Source: Fuerstiella sp.
Lineage (GTDB): Bacteria > Planctomycetota > Planctomycetia > Planctomycetales > Planctomycetaceae
DNA length: 64,000 nt
Reading direction: 5' to 3'
Assembly: GCA_022447185.1 (NCBI GenBank)
Contig: JAKVAY010000037.1
Location: 20,437-84,436 of the forward strand
The translations under genes and the position numbers were made by a program. A model generated the notes under the pieces. That model made no database searches and was not told the origin of the DNA. It was given only the letters and a program-made list of their open reading frames with translations. Of the stretch, positions 51,427 to 62,100 are shown piece after piece (position 1 is the stretch's first letter; each line of letters opens with the position of its first letter).

Positions 51427-54177
51427 TCAATCGCGCTGATTCGGCGACTCAACAGCTGATTTTTCAAAATCGCCGGCGATCACAATCTGCAGACGGGCAG
51501 GGTTGATGTGAGATCGCATAGCCGCGTTCACATCGTCCACCGTCAGCGCCCGAATTTGATCTTCGAAGTCCGACGCAAACTGCATTGTGTATTCGGCCCG
51601 TGCGTAAGTGGCCAGCGTCTGCGTAAGCGTCGCATCTTTGGTGCGTTTGAGTTCCCGACTCTGAAGCAGTCCGGCCCTCTGTTCATTCAGTTCTGTTTCC
51701 GTGATACCTACCTCCAGCAATTTTCCAAGTTCCTCCTGAATCACTTCATGGACGCGATCAGCATTCTGTGGATTTGAAATTGCGTAGATATAGAACACAG
51801 CACGAGGATCCAGCGACGATGCCTGAACGGCCGACTGAACACCATAAGAAAGTCCCTCTTCACGTCGAACTCGGTTACCCAGTCGCGATGACAGTGCACC
51901 GCCGCCCAGAATGTAGTTACCAACAGTCAGTGCCGGATAGTCGGGATGATCGCTTCGCATCGGCAGTGTAAACGCCGCAAAATAGGTGGCATTGGCTTTG
52001 TCGGGCGTGTTGATCTTTTCGAAGCTGCCCTCACTGAGACCGGCCGCCTGGCGGGGAATCCAATTGAATATCGTTTCCGATTTCCATTGATCTGTCATCT
52101 GTCGCACGACAGCCACTGTCGACTCTTCTTCAAAGTCCCCAACCACAGTCAGTTCGCCGATTTCACCCTGAATCAGTGATTCGTAAACCTCACGAACTTC
52201 GTCTATTTTCAGGGCTTGGATGCGGTCGATCGCTTCCTGCAGACTGGGGTGATAGCGTGGATCGTCAGCCTCGTAGGGGCTGATTTTTCTCTGAACATGA
52301 TTCGACGCGATCGATTGCGGTTCTGTAAGACGCTGTTCTGCACTCGCCAGTCGTGACTCCTTAAGCAGAGTGAGTTCATCAGCCGGAAGTATGGAGTTGC
52401 GTAAGAGGTCTTCGGTCAGTGACAGTACATCCGGCAAACTGTCGCGCGACGTCTGCAGACTCACGGTCAGGCGGCCTGCTTCGCCAATGATGTTCAGTTG
52501 TGCTCGGCAACGATCAAGTTCATCCTGGATATCCTGGTGAGTTCGCGTGCTCGTTCCTCGCTTCAGCATTTCGGGAAGAAATTCTGAAGCGGTTGCTTTG
52601 CCACGAAGAGCGTCCAGGTTGCCGTACCGAAGTGTCAGCCGCAGATTAACCGATTCTCCGCGAGTTTTTTTTGACAGCAGCGTCACGCGGATATCCGAAT
52701 TCAGACTGAGGCGTTTCAGTCGCGACTCAATGGCCAGTGGCGATGGATCAAAAGCTTCCCCCTGAGCAATCTGCTCGCGACCCTGGTAGTCACCAATCAT
52801 CTCAGCAAGGTCCGGACTCCACGGAATCGTCGTGCGATCCGGCGATTCAGAAGGTTCGAACAGTCCTGAAGTACGGTTCGTCCGCCGCAGGTATGCGGCG
52901 GACACACGATTAACGTCCTCAGCAGTGACAGCTTCCAGCCGGTCACGATGAAGCAGGAACAGACGCCAGTCACCTTGCGCAGCCCAGTCACTCAGAGACA
53001 CTGCGATTCCCTGTGAATTCGCTACGTTCAGTTCGCGACGTTTCAGCAGGTCCTGCCGAGCCCGTTCCACTTCCTTTTCAGTGAACGGTGTTTCATCCAC
53101 CGTTTCGAAGACTTCAGTCATTCCCTGGAGCAGATCAGGACTTTCAATTCCAGTCGCCGCTTCTGCAACAAACATGGCCATTCCGGGATCGTGAAGCGCA
53201 AAACGAGTCCCGTAAACACTGGCTGCCAAACCGCGTTTCACCAGCCGTTCGTAAAGTCGTCCCGACGGTTCACTTGCCATGGCTGTCGTCAACACATCGA
53301 CAGCTGCAAAGTCCGGATGACTTCCGGCCGGAATATGATAAACCACACCAGCCATGGGAACATCACCGACCCGGCGCATAGTAACAAGGCGTTCTCCGTC
53401 CTGAGCCGGTTCTTCGGTCCAGGTTTGATTCAATTCACGTTCCGGACGTGGAATCGCACCAAAACAATCAGCAACCAGTGTTAATGCCTGTTCGGCATCG
53501 AACTGCCCCGCAATCACCAGCACGGCGTTGTCCGGTTGATAGAACCGTCGATAGAATGTGCGCAGGTTTTCTACAGGAACGCGTTCGATGTCAGCACGGT
53601 TTCCGATCGTGGATTTGCCGTAATTGTGCCATTCAAAGGCAGCTCCCATCATTCGCTGCATCAGCACGCGAAACGGACTGTTTTCGCCTCGTTCGAATTC
53701 ACTTCGCACGACCGTCATTTCAGCCTCGAGATCCTCCTTAAGAATTGAGCTGTTGATCATGCGATCCGCTTCCAACCGCAGAGCGAACTCAAGGTTCTCC
53801 TCGCTGGCCGGAAGCGTTTCGTAGTAGTTGGTTCGATCCAGCCATGTGGTTCCGTTGAATTCAGCTCCTCGTTCCTTGAGAAGTCGCGGAATGTCTTCAT
53901 GAGTTGGCGTCCCTCGAAACAGCATGTGTTCCAGCAGATGGGCCATTCCCGCCTCGCCATATCCCTCGTGGCGTGATCCCACCAGAATGGTGAGATTCAC
54001 CGTAACGGTCGGTCGGGAGACATCCGGAAGCAACAGAATCTGCAGACCATTATCGAGTTGATATTCAGTAATTCCTTCAATCGAGCGCACCGGGAGTGGC
54101 ATATCTTCGGCATTCAGAGAATCGATGGCATTCAGTAAACAGGAAGCCATCAGACAGGACAGAAAGAACCATTTCAC
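51427..54177 (-). CDS. Large exported M16 zinc peptidase (two M16 units)
   Basis: A 916-residue exported peptidase with two M16 units in tandem, like pitrilysin-class or planctomycete processing peptidases. Residues 1-23 are a signal peptide (FFLSCLMASCLLNAIDSLNA). The active motif HLLEH is at 80-84 in AGMAHLLEHMLFRGTP, and the downstream Glu is in TVVRSEFERGEN (about 157). The second unit starts around residue 480 (DIRVTLLSKKTRGESVNLRL) and lacks a zinc motif, as expected. The C-terminal block GGGALSSRLGNRVRREEGLS is the typical M16 closing element. It is convergent with glnII. Two further M16 genes lie at 35130 and 36598 in the window. Confidence 0.9.
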   Translation of the reverse strand: MKWFFLSCLMASCLLNAIDSLNAEDMPLPVRSIEGITEYQLDNGLQILLLPDVSRPTVTVNLTILVGSRHEGYGEAGMAHLLEHMLFRGTPTHEDIPRLLKERGAEFNGTTWLDRTNYYETLPASEENLEFALRLEADRMINSSILKEDLEAEMTVVRSEFERGENSPFRVLMQRMMGAAFEWHNYGKSTIGNRADIERVPVENLRTFYRRFYQPDNAVLVIAGQFDAEQALTLVADCFGAIPRPERELNQTWTEEPAQDGERLVTMRRVGDVPMAGVVYHIPAGSHPDFAAVDVLTTAMASEPSGRLYERLVKRGLAASVYGTRFALHDPGMAMFVAEAATGIESPDLLQGMTEVFETVDETPFTEKEVERARQDLLKRRELNVANSQGIAVSLSDWAAQGDWRLFLLHRDRLEAVTAEDVNRVSAAYLRRTNRTSGLFEPSESPDRTTIPWSPDLAEMIGDYQGREQIAQGEAFDPSPLAIESRLKRLSLNSDIRVTLLSKKTRGESVNLRLTLRYGNLDALRGKATASEFLPEMLKRGTSTRTHQDIQDELDRCRAQLNIIGEAGRLTVSLQTSRDSLPDVLSLTEDLLRNSILPADELTLLKESRLASAEQRLTEPQSIASNHVQRKISPYEADDPRYHPSLQEAIDRIQALKIDEVREVYESLIQGEIGELTVVGDFEEESTVAVVRQMTDQWKSETIFNWIPRQAAGLSEGSFEKINTPDKANATYFAAFTLPMRSDHPDYPALTVGNYILGGGALSSRLGNRVRREEGLSYGVQSAVQASSLDPRAVFYIYAISNPQNADRVHEVIQEELGKLLEVGITETELNEQRAGLLQSRELKRTKDATLTQTLATYARAEYTMQFASDFEDQIRALTVDDVNAAMRSHINPARLQIVIAGDFEKSAVESPNQRD

Positions 54178-54368
54178 AGGACAGGACTCCGCTGAACAAC
54201 AGGCCGGAAACTAACGGAAATTCTGAATTCTACGATGCTCATCGTGGCCACTGCACCACGTTTCTGAAACTTCTATTAGTTGTGTCTAGACAACTAATCC
54301 CACGGGATAACGACGCGTTGTTAACACCCAAATCAGATCGATGCGGAAACGGACAGGAAGTATTGGCC

Positions 54369-55358
54369 CTATTCGAGAAGACTTTTTTCCAGAACAGCAC
54401 GTGCTCTTTCAAAGTAGTCCTGCCAGACAATTTCAGGCTGTCCGTCTCTTAGACAGTCACGCACCTTCCTCAAAGAATTACGTTCCATATGTGGGCAACG
54501 ATTGCAGGCACACGTCTCGCCGGTCGAAGCCATGATCCCGGGTATCGGAAGAAATGCGTGCTGAGGGGCTGATTTTTGAAACGCGTGAATCATGGTGGCT
54601 TCCGTGGCTACCAGAAACGTTGATGGCTCCGAAATTGCCATCACGTGCCGCCGCATTTTTTCTGTACCACCAATGAAGTCACTGAGTTCCAGTATGTTCT
54701 GAGGGCATTCGGGATGAGCAATCACCTGACTGCCCGGATTATTTTTGCGGGCACGGATGAGATCCTGGACACTGAAAACTTCATGAACCATACAGGACCC
54801 GGGCCAGAGGATCATCGGACGGCCGGTGACTTCCTGAAGATAGCGGCCCAGATGCTGGTCGGGCACGAAGAGGATTTCCCGACCCGTCGGAACGCGGTCG
54901 ATGATTTCCCTTGCATTGCCACTGGTCACTATCCAGTCGCACAGACTCTTCACGGCCGCCGACGTATTGATGTAAGCGACTGTGTCAAACTCCCGGCCAC
55001 TCTCTCTCAACTGTTCCTGAAATGCTCCCAACTGATCAGCCGGACAGCTTTCCGCGAGCGAACAACCGGCAAGCATGTCCGGAATCAGAACCGTCTTTTC
55101 CGGATTCATAATCTTGGTGGATTCAGCCATGAAATGGACACCACTGAACACGATTGTATCTGTTTCCACACGTGTCGCGTCACGGGCCAGTTGAAGGCTG
55201 TCACCCGTGAAGTCGGCGATGTCCTGGATTTCCCCATCGACGTAATAGTGAGCCAGGATCGTGGCATCTCTGTCCTTTTTCAGTTGATCGATCTCATCCA
55301 TCAGATCGAGTGGGTCTTCATAATTGTCCGGTGCATCTACGACGATAGGCAAAGACAT
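54369..55358 (-). CDS. nadA: Quinolinate synthase
   Basis: A 329-residue [4Fe-4S] enzyme that condenses iminoaspartate with dihydroxyacetone phosphate to make quinolinate for NAD. The fold consists of three homologous domains. Cluster cysteines lie in [22 protein letters not shown] and [12 protein letters not shown]. Other landmarks are [20 protein letters not shown] and [20 protein letters not shown]. Other NadA proteins are 300-370 residues, so the length is normal. nadB and nadC are not adjacent. The start at 55358 is preceded by a purine-rich stretch. Confidence 0.94.
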   Translation of the reverse strand: MSLPIVVDAPDNYEDPLDLMDEIDQLKKDRDATILAHYYVDGEIQDIADFTGDSLQLARDATRVETDTIVFSGVHFMAESTKIMNPEKTVLIPDMLAGCSLAESCPADQLGAFQEQLRESGREFDTVAYINTSAAVKSLCDWIVTSGNAREIIDRVPTGREILFVPDQHLGRYLQEVTGRPMILWPGSCMVHEVFSVQDLIRARKNNPGSQVIAHPECPQNILELSDFIGGTEKMRRHVMAISEPSTFLVATEATMIHAFQKSAPQHAFLPIPGIMASTGETCACNRCPHMERNSLRKVRDCLRDGQPEIVWQDYFERARAVLEKSLLE

Positions 55359-55554
55359 TGCAGGGATAACTCACTAAATTCGGATTGTATGAACACTGGC
55401 AGCGGAAGGACCGTATTCATTCACACAGTCGAGTACGGGCAGTTAGGTCGAACTGACAGGAATTATTACGTCCGGCACCGCTGTCGTCGACTGGCGAAAT
55501 ACGATTCCTGTCAACTCGCTCCCCGGGTGGCGCAGCAGGATCACACCTGAAGGA

Positions 55555-57300
55555 TCATTCATCAGGCTCGGTTGCCGCAGAATCAAAGGCTGACGAAGGA
55601 TGGATCTCCTGATATTCAGCAGCGACCCGTTTTCCCGGAACGAGCCCAAACTGACTCCACATCCCTATGTACATTATGACGACGACAAGTGTGACACCCA
55701 GACCGACAGGTCCGGCCAGTTTCCACGGAGTCACATCAACATCGCCGGAATATTCCTGTTCAAACGGCTTCTCAAGAGGCATCAGCAGCCGAAAGATGAA
55801 CATGATCAGCATCAGCATCGCAAAATTCACACCGGCAAGATGAAGGCCATGCATCCTGACACCATAGAATTCTTCATCGATTGTCAGCCCAAGGCTTCCT
55901 CCGTTCAGGATGCCAAAGAAAAACTGAAATGCCATACCTGCAGCCAGTGCCACGTTCACTCCGATAGCTGGCGTCCGTTTGCTGACAAGGGCAACGACCA
56001 CAATCGCGATCAACGGAATGTTGGTTACTGAAGCAAAATCGATCAACTGGCCAAACAACCCCTCATTGGTGGACGAATAAAATTTAAAAAACAGCACCAG
56101 GCTAACGCTCAGTGGAATCGTTACCACCGCAAAAATGCGTCCGGCGCGCACAGCCTGTCCGTCTGTCGCTCCTCGATTGAGCAGCCCTTTATAGATATCG
56201 ACGCCGAACAGTGTGCTGGCGCTGTTGAGAAAACTGTTGAAGGAACTCAGGATCGCTCCGAAGATCGTCGCTGCAAAAAAACCGACCGCCCATGATGGCA
56301 GCACAAGTTTGACAAGAAATCCGTAGGAACCGTTGGCATCTGCCGGCATCGCAACGTGCGCTGGAATATCGTAACTGCCGCTGCTCACGATGTGCCAGGC
56401 GATGATCCCCGGCAACACCAGATATACAGGCCCCAGCAGCTTCATGACCGCTGCGAACAGTGTACCCTTTTGTCCCTGAGCCAGATTCTTTGCAGCAAAC
56501 GTTCGCTGAACAATGCCCTGGTTTGTGCACCAGTAAAATGTCGTCAACAACGTGACACCGGTGAAGAGTGCCTGCCACGGAATGTTGGCATCCGAATCAC
56601 CCATCGGAGCCATGCGTTCGGGATGCTGCTCAATAAGAGTCGACAACCCCTGCAGGACATCACCACCTCCAACAAAACTCAAACCAAAAACCGGTATCAG
56701 CAGGCCACCCAGGGCCAGTCCGATCCCGTTGACCGTATCCGAAATGGCAACGGCCTTGAGTCCACCGATGATGGCATAACAGCCGCCGACAACTGCCAGC
56801 AGACCACTGACCACGACCAGATTGAATGCGGTGTTGTCGCCAAGATATTCCGGCACATTGAACACCGGAATCATGAATTCGGCACCGGAGAACAGAATAA
56901 ACGGAAGCAGAATGAACGCAATTAACACAACGGAGACACACGATGTGAACAGCCGCACACTGCGGTCGAACCGAATTTCCAGGAATTCAGGAATGGTCGT
57001 AATTCCACTCCTAAGGTACCTCGGAAGGAAAAACAGCGCCATAGCAACGATGGACAGGGAAGACCAGACTTCCCACGTCATCAGCAGCATCCCGTGCTGA
57101 TAACCACCACCATTGATGCCCACCAGCTGTTCCGTGGACAGATTTGTCAGCAGCAGTGAGCCACCGATCACAGGCCAGGCCAGACTCCGTCCCGCAAGGA
57201 AGTAACCGATCGCGGTATCCTTACGGTCATCATGTGTCTTCCACCAGGCAACAACGGCAACCAGACCGGTAAACAGGAGAAACGAACAAAGAGTAAGCAT
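55555..57300 (-). CDS. Sodium:solute symporter (SGLT-like)
   Basis: A 581-residue membrane protein of the SSS family with 14-15 helices. Characteristic blocks: TAIGYFLAGRSLAWPVIGGS then LLLTNLSTEQLVGINGGGYQ (helix 1 and the first sodium-site region), TWEVWSSLSIVAMALFFLPR, LRSGITTIPEFLEIRFDRSV, and the C-terminal sodium-site helix TIFGAILSSFNSFLNSASTL. The sequence resembles the SGLT/sugar branch most; the solute could be a sugar, but this is not proven. The ATG at 57300 avoids a 24-residue extension that a start at 57372 would give. It is followed by nadA on the same strand after about 200 bases. Confidence 0.88.
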   Translation of the reverse strand: MLTLCSFLLFTGLVAVVAWWKTHDDRKDTAIGYFLAGRSLAWPVIGGSLLLTNLSTEQLVGINGGGYQHGMLLMTWEVWSSLSIVAMALFFLPRYLRSGITTIPEFLEIRFDRSVRLFTSCVSVVLIAFILLPFILFSGAEFMIPVFNVPEYLGDNTAFNLVVVSGLLAVVGGCYAIIGGLKAVAISDTVNGIGLALGGLLIPVFGLSFVGGGDVLQGLSTLIEQHPERMAPMGDSDANIPWQALFTGVTLLTTFYWCTNQGIVQRTFAAKNLAQGQKGTLFAAVMKLLGPVYLVLPGIIAWHIVSSGSYDIPAHVAMPADANGSYGFLVKLVLPSWAVGFFAATIFGAILSSFNSFLNSASTLFGVDIYKGLLNRGATDGQAVRAGRIFAVVTIPLSVSLVLFFKFYSSTNEGLFGQLIDFASVTNIPLIAIVVVALVSKRTPAIGVNVALAAGMAFQFFFGILNGGSLGLTIDEEFYGVRMHGLHLAGVNFAMLMLIMFIFRLLMPLEKPFEQEYSGDVDVTPWKLAGPVGLGVTLVVVIMYIGMWSQFGLVPGKRVAAEYQEIHPSSAFDSAATEPDE

Positions 57301-57549
57301 TGACGAATCCTGCCCGGACCGTGGGAAACTTTGTAAAATGCCGCTTGAGTTCGTACGCACAAATCCTGTCATACCGACAGCAGCGATTGACTAACAGTCA
57401 ACCGTGCTGCATCGCGACAGACCAATACCGCAACAATCAGAAGCAGTGTGAACATCCGCTGAGATTGCTCAGCTTATTCGTTCCGCGTGATTCGTTGAAG
57501 CGATCGATCTCCCCTGTCCACATAGCGCAGGACTCGCCAAAAAACTGAT

Positions 57550-57852
57550 CTACTCCCGGCAGTTTCTACAGTCGTCTCCTGAGGTCACGCACACGTTTAC
57601 CTGCTTGACATTGGCCGCCTCGCTGTAGAGCAATGGGTCGCCATCGCGTTTCAGATCAAATGCGGCCGCACGCAGACGTTTTTGAGGATCCATGTCACTC
57701 CAGGAGCAGAACGCCAGACCAATCTGTCTGAGGTTATTCTTGCACTGTGTGCTTCGTACCGATTCGCGAGCTGACTGGACTGCAGGCAGCAGTTCCAGCA
57801 AAGTGAAACCGGCACGGGAAAATCTCCGACCTGTCGCATTCCTCACTGCCAT
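57550..57852 (-). pseudogene. DUF1559-type prepilin remnant lacking its hydrophobic core
   Basis: The 100-residue frame begins [20 protein letters not shown] and continues [20 protein letters not shown], then LRQIGLAF. In an intact planctomycete prepilin, GFTLIELL is followed by about 15 strongly hydrophobic residues (VVIAIIAILIALLL) before PAVQQAREAARRTQC. Here that segment is missing between two Leu-Leu repeats, as if deleted by slippage or recombination. The remaining 60 residues do not match the usual C-terminal DUF1559 part (which totals 250-350 residues). The product could not form a membrane helix, so it is called a pseudogene; expression of a short soluble protein cannot be excluded. 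Confidence 0.65.
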
Positions 57853-58192
57853 GTTCCTCACTGTCGTGTCCTTTTTGTTTTGTGTCTCGAAGAGATACAA
57901 GCCACACAGCTCGTACAATCGGATATCGGTTCGAACCTCGAAACCAACTGTCCGTCCCAGCAATCAGCTTCCATGGCTGACGCGAGAATTGTGTCACGAT
58001 ATATGTAGATCGCGATAAGGAACTGTTAGTATTGGACGCTTGGCTGTGTGGTCTGAACCACTGCAGTCAATGAACATCCACTGGACGATGTTGAGAACGT
58101 TGCGACAAGCACACTGCGCCAGCTGACTCCGTTTCGATCGACTGCATCGTCAGCCGTTCGACATCCATGAAACAACACTGGACGGCAAATCT
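57853..58192. other. Divergent intergenic region
   Basis: About 340 bases between the prepilin remnant (minus) and the uroporphyrinogen methyltransferase/synthase gene (plus). Small frames show no recognisable product. It should contain the promoter of the plus-strand gene. Confidence 0.4.
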
Positions 58193-59722
58193 GTGACCGG
58201 GAAAGTCTTTCTTGTTGGAGCGGGTCCTGGTGATCCCGGATTGATTACGGTTCGCGGCGCGGAACTGCTGAGCCACGCAGACGTGGTTTTCTACGACGGA
58301 CTCGTGAATCCGTTGCTGCTTTCACTTTCAACCGGACGTTGTGAGCGGACTGCTCGAACACGATCGGGCAATCAGACGATCTTTCCCCAGGATGAAATTA
58401 ACCGCCAGCTCATTTCGGAAGCACGGGCAGGACACTGCGTCGTTCGTCTGAAGGGCGGTGATCCTTACGTATTTGGTCGAGGCAGCGAAGAGGCGCGCGC
58501 CTTGCTGGACGCCGATGTCCCGTTTGAGATTGTGCCCGGTATCACGGCCGCAACCGCAGCCGGGGTTTATGCCGGGTTTTCTTATACTCACCGAGATCAT
58601 TCCTCCGCAGTTGCTTTTGTCACCGGAACCGAAACAACCGCCAGTGGCAGCAGTCGTGTGGACTATGATGCACTGTCTCACTTCCCCGGAACGCTCGTGT
58701 TCTATATGGGGCTGGCTCGCGTCCAGTCGATTTGTGACAGACTGATCGACTCCGGCATGGCTCCGGACACACCGTCAGCAGTCGTCTCACATGCCTCACT
58801 TCCGGATCAGCGAGTCGTTACAGCCGAACTGAGTCAGCTGGCAGATACGGTCAAACAGAAAAGCATGCGTGCTCCATCACTGATTGTCGTGGGAGAATGT
58901 GTCAATCAGCGCAATACCACATCATGGTTCGAAGCCTTGCCGCTGTTTGGCCTGAGAATCGGAATCACTCGCGCAGAACATCAGTCGGACGACGTCGTCC
59001 ATACTGTTGTGAGAGCCGGAGGACAACCTGTTCTGTTGCCGATGATCGACATACTTCCACCGGACCAGCAGCAGCAACACAACCTGGAGACGACAATCGA
59101 TGATCTGCAATCTTACGACTGGCTGATATTCACCAGTGCCAACGCTGTTCGCGAATTTATGAAACAATTGTGGGAACGTGGACAGGACGCTCGAAAGCTG
59201 CATCAACTGAAGATCGCTGTCATGGGAGCTTCAACGGCAGCAGAATTGGAACGCTGGTGTCTTCACGCAGACATTGTTCCGGAACAGTCAGGATCAGAAT
59301 CGCTGGCCCAGGTGCTGAAACCAATTGTTTCGGGAAAACGCTGCCTGTGGCCGGCCGCGGATCGCGCCCGTAACACTCTTGCAGAGTTATTGACGTCAGC
59401 CGGCGCGGCAATACGGAAGGTCGTATGCTATCGACACGTGAATGTAAGCGAATCCGATGAACTCCGGCAGCGATTCAGTGAAGCACGAGTGGACTGGATC
59501 GGTATCAGCAGTCCGGTCATTGCCTGCCAGGTCGCAGGTCTGTTTCCACAGCTGACCGAAAAAAACTGTTCGACAAAAATCGTATCGATCAGTCAGCTTA
59601 CGACAGACGCAGCCAGAGATGCTGGACTAACCGTCCATGCTCAGGCAGCAAAAGCGAGCTGGACGGACATGTTGCGAGCCATCGCTGTTACGACGGATCA
59701 CAGCATGATGGATAACTCGTAA
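58193..59722 (+). CDS. cobA-hemD: Fused uroporphyrinogen-III C-methyltransferase and synthase
   Basis: A 509-residue bifunctional protein. Residues 1-245 are a SUMT domain, which methylates uroporphyrinogen III twice toward precorrin-2 (siroheme/cobalamin). Motifs: VFLVGAGPGDPGLITVRGAE, VVRLKGGDPYVFGRGSEE, PGITAATAAGVYAGFSYTHR and LVFYMGLARVQ. Residues 260-505 resemble uroporphyrinogen-III synthase (HemD): GLRIGITRAEHQSDDVVHTV, YDWLIFTSANAVREFM, KIAVMGASTAAELERWC, and the closing VDWIGISSPVIA. It starts with GTG at 58193. No glutamyl-tRNA reductase gene is adjacent, although this fusion often lies near hemA/hemB/hemC. The HemD half is the more divergent part. Confidence 0.92.
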   Translation: MTGKVFLVGAGPGDPGLITVRGAELLSHADVVFYDGLVNPLLLSLSTGRCERTARTRSGNQTIFPQDEINRQLISEARAGHCVVRLKGGDPYVFGRGSEEARALLDADVPFEIVPGITAATAAGVYAGFSYTHRDHSSAVAFVTGTETTASGSSRVDYDALSHFPGTLVFYMGLARVQSICDRLIDSGMAPDTPSAVVSHASLPDQRVVTAELSQLADTVKQKSMRAPSLIVVGECVNQRNTTSWFEALPLFGLRIGITRAEHQSDDVVHTVVRAGGQPVLLPMIDILPPDQQQQHNLETTIDDLQSYDWLIFTSANAVREFMKQLWERGQDARKLHQLKIAVMGASTAAELERWCLHADIVPEQSGSESLAQVLKPIVSGKRCLWPAADRARNTLAELLTSAGAAIRKVVCYRHVNVSESDELRQRFSEARVDWIGISSPVIACQVAGLFPQLTEKNCSTKIVSISQLTTDAARDAGLTVHAQAAKASWTDMLRAIAVTTDHSMMDNS

Positions 59723-59973
59723 CGGCGATCACGAAGTCTGACCGACAGAATTGCCGGGTCGTGGCTTTCAGATACCACTCTCACCGTCGTGCGACCAAAC
59801 CTTTTGGTGATTCTCGTGAGGCCTGCTATGCCTGCACGGTGGAAGCAAATATCGGCTACTCTGCACACGTCCCTGGTTAGACAGATCAATGCCGAATCTC
59901 CACACTAAGTTCATTCACCGAACCTGGATGGTGTGCACAGGTCGCACAAACAGTTCGCTGTCGGAGCAAATCG

Positions 59974-62100
59974 ATGCAATTCCCCGGCTGTTCGCTGGCA
60001 GCAGGTTGTCTGCTGTGCAGTTTCGTTTTCGCAGAGGACTTCGAGTTGACATATCCTGAGACGCGCACCGTGCCGCAGATGGACGACTTTCACGGGACGA
60101 AGGTCGCCGATCCCTATCGCTGGCTCGAGGAAGATGTCCGAGAAAACAAAGACGTTGCCGCCTGGGTGGAGGCGCAGAACGAAGTAACCTTTGGGTATCT
60201 CAGACAGATCCCCCAACGAGAATCCATCGAAAAGCGAATTACTCAGCTTTGGAACTACGAACGCTTGAGTGCGCCTACGCGAGCGGGAGGTCGGTACTAC
60301 TACTTTCGGAACGACGGATTGCAAAATCAGTCAGTTCTGTACATGCAGCAGACTCTGGATGATGACCCGATCGTACTGCTTGATCCCAATACCTGGTCCG
60401 ATGACGGTACCGTGGCGCTGGCCAGTGTTGAGTTCAGCGACGACGGTCGCTATGTCGCTTACGGTATCCAGGATGGAGGATCTGACTGGCGGACATGGAA
60501 AGTGATGGATATCAGGACTCGTCAGCTAATGCCGGATAAACTCGAATGGGTCAAATTCAGTGACGTGGCCTGGACCCCCGACAGCAGAGGGTTCTTCTAC
60601 GCACGCTACGATGCTCCAAAGGAAGGCGACGAATTTCAGTCACTGAATCTCAATCAAAAAGTCTACTACCACATCGTGGGAACGAGTCAGGCAGAAGATC
60701 GTACTGTTTATCAACGCTCCGATCATCCGGACTGGGGATTCGGAATCAGTGTGTCTGAAGACGGGAAGTATCTGATAATAAGTGTCTGGAAAGGAACCGA
60801 CGATCGATATCGCATTATTGTTGATGATCTGACCAGGTCCGATGAGAAACCATTCGAACTGATCGACAACTTCGACTACGAGTACACGTATGTCGGCAAC
60901 AACCAATCGCTGCTGTATTTCCAGACCAATCGCGACGCACCTCGGCGTCGTGTCATCGGCATCGACCTCAGGCACCCGGAAGTCGATTCATGGAAAGAGA
61001 TTATCCCGCAAACAGCCAACACACTGACCGGGATCGACATTGTCGGCGGTCAGTTTCTGGCGGTCTATCTGGAAGACGCGAAGACCCAGGTGCGACAGTA
61101 TTCACTGGATGGAAAACACGTGCGCAATGTGGAACTGCCTGGCATTGGTTCCGCCAGCGGATTCCGTGGCAACAGCGACCACCTGGAATCCTTCTATTCC
61201 TTCAGTAGTTTCGCAACTCCACCAAGTACGTATCGCTTTGACGTTGCCACGGGTGAGAGCACTTTACTGAGCCAGGCCAACGTCGACTTTGATCCTGCCA
61301 ACTACCACACGTCTCAGGTGTTCTATGAGAGCAAAGACGGCACGCAGATTCCCATGTTTATCACTCATCGAACCGATCTCAAACTCGACGGAGCGAATCC
61401 GGTTCTGTTGTACGGTTACGGCGGGTTCAATATCCCTCTGACACCGCGATTCAGCGTGAGCCGTCTGGCGTGGATGGAAATGGGCGGTGTATTCGCAATG
61501 CCCAATTTGCGAGGTGGTGGAGAGTACGGTGAATCGTGGCACAAAGCCGGCACCAGACTTCAGAAGCAAAATGTGTTCGATGACTTCATTGCAGCTGCGG
61601 AATGGCTGATCAAAAGCAAGTACACAACGTCATCTCGCCTCGCAATCCAGGGCGGCAGTAACGGTGGTCTGCTTGTTGGAGCCTGCATGACACAGCGCCC
61701 GGATCTCTACGCAGCCTGCCTGCCGGCAGTGGGAGTGATGGACATGCTGCGATTCCATCAGTTCACAGCCGGACGGTTTTGGGTCGACGACTACGGCAGT
61801 GCGGAAGACCCCGCTGAATTCCAGGCACTCCTTGCGTATTCACCTCTGCAGAATCTGACCCCAGGTGTCAGCTATCCTGCGACTCTCATTACAACCGCAG
61901 ATACGGACGATCGCGTTGTCCCTGGCCACAGCTTTAAATTCGCAGCCATGCTGCAGAAATGTCATCGGGGGCGGAATCCCGTACTGATTCGAATCGAAAC
62001 TCGCGCTGGTCACGGTGCGGGCAAACCGACCGCCAAGCTGATCGAAGAAATCGCAGATCAATGGGCATTTCTGATTCGCAACCTTCAAATGTCGAATTAG
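59974..62100 (+). CDS. Prolyl oligopeptidase (S9A)
   Basis: A 708-residue serine peptidase that cleaves after proline in short peptides. The start RTVPQMDDFHGTKVADPYRW then LEEDVRENKDVAAWVEAQNE is the family opening. The beta-propeller follows (residues 75-430). The alpha/beta-hydrolase domain contains YGYGGFNIPLTPRFSVSR and the nucleophile motif GGSNGG with Ser562; the Asp lies in TTADTDDRVVPGHSFKF and the His in TRAGHGAGKP. Length and motif spacing are typical for POP. An N-terminal stretch of about 20 residues (CSLAAGCLLCSFVFAED) resembles a signal peptide, so it may be secreted or periplasmic, unlike the cytosolic animal enzyme. Confidence 0.92.
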   Translation: MQFPGCSLAAGCLLCSFVFAEDFELTYPETRTVPQMDDFHGTKVADPYRWLEEDVRENKDVAAWVEAQNEVTFGYLRQIPQRESIEKRITQLWNYERLSAPTRAGGRYYYFRNDGLQNQSVLYMQQTLDDDPIVLLDPNTWSDDGTVALASVEFSDDGRYVAYGIQDGGSDWRTWKVMDIRTRQLMPDKLEWVKFSDVAWTPDSRGFFYARYDAPKEGDEFQSLNLNQKVYYHIVGTSQAEDRTVYQRSDHPDWGFGISVSEDGKYLIISVWKGTDDRYRIIVDDLTRSDEKPFELIDNFDYEYTYVGNNQSLLYFQTNRDAPRRRVIGIDLRHPEVDSWKEIIPQTANTLTGIDIVGGQFLAVYLEDAKTQVRQYSLDGKHVRNVELPGIGSASGFRGNSDHLESFYSFSSFATPPSTYRFDVATGESTLLSQANVDFDPANYHTSQVFYESKDGTQIPMFITHRTDLKLDGANPVLLYGYGGFNIPLTPRFSVSRLAWMEMGGVFAMPNLRGGGEYGESWHKAGTRLQKQNVFDDFIAAAEWLIKSKYTTSSRLAIQGGSNGGLLVGACMTQRPDLYAACLPAVGVMDMLRFHQFTAGRFWVDDYGSAEDPAEFQALLAYSPLQNLTPGVSYPATLITTADTDDRVVPGHSFKFAAMLQKCHRGRNPVLIRIETRAGHGAGKPTAKLIEEIADQWAFLIRNLQMSN

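Noticed and set aside
54645..55550. A 301-codon plus-strand frame opposite nadA
   Set aside because: It mirrors the nadA coding sequence and shows no recognisable protein features.
57920..57945. tRNA T-arm-like string GGTTCGAACC
   Set aside because: No acceptor, D or anticodon arms can be folded around it.
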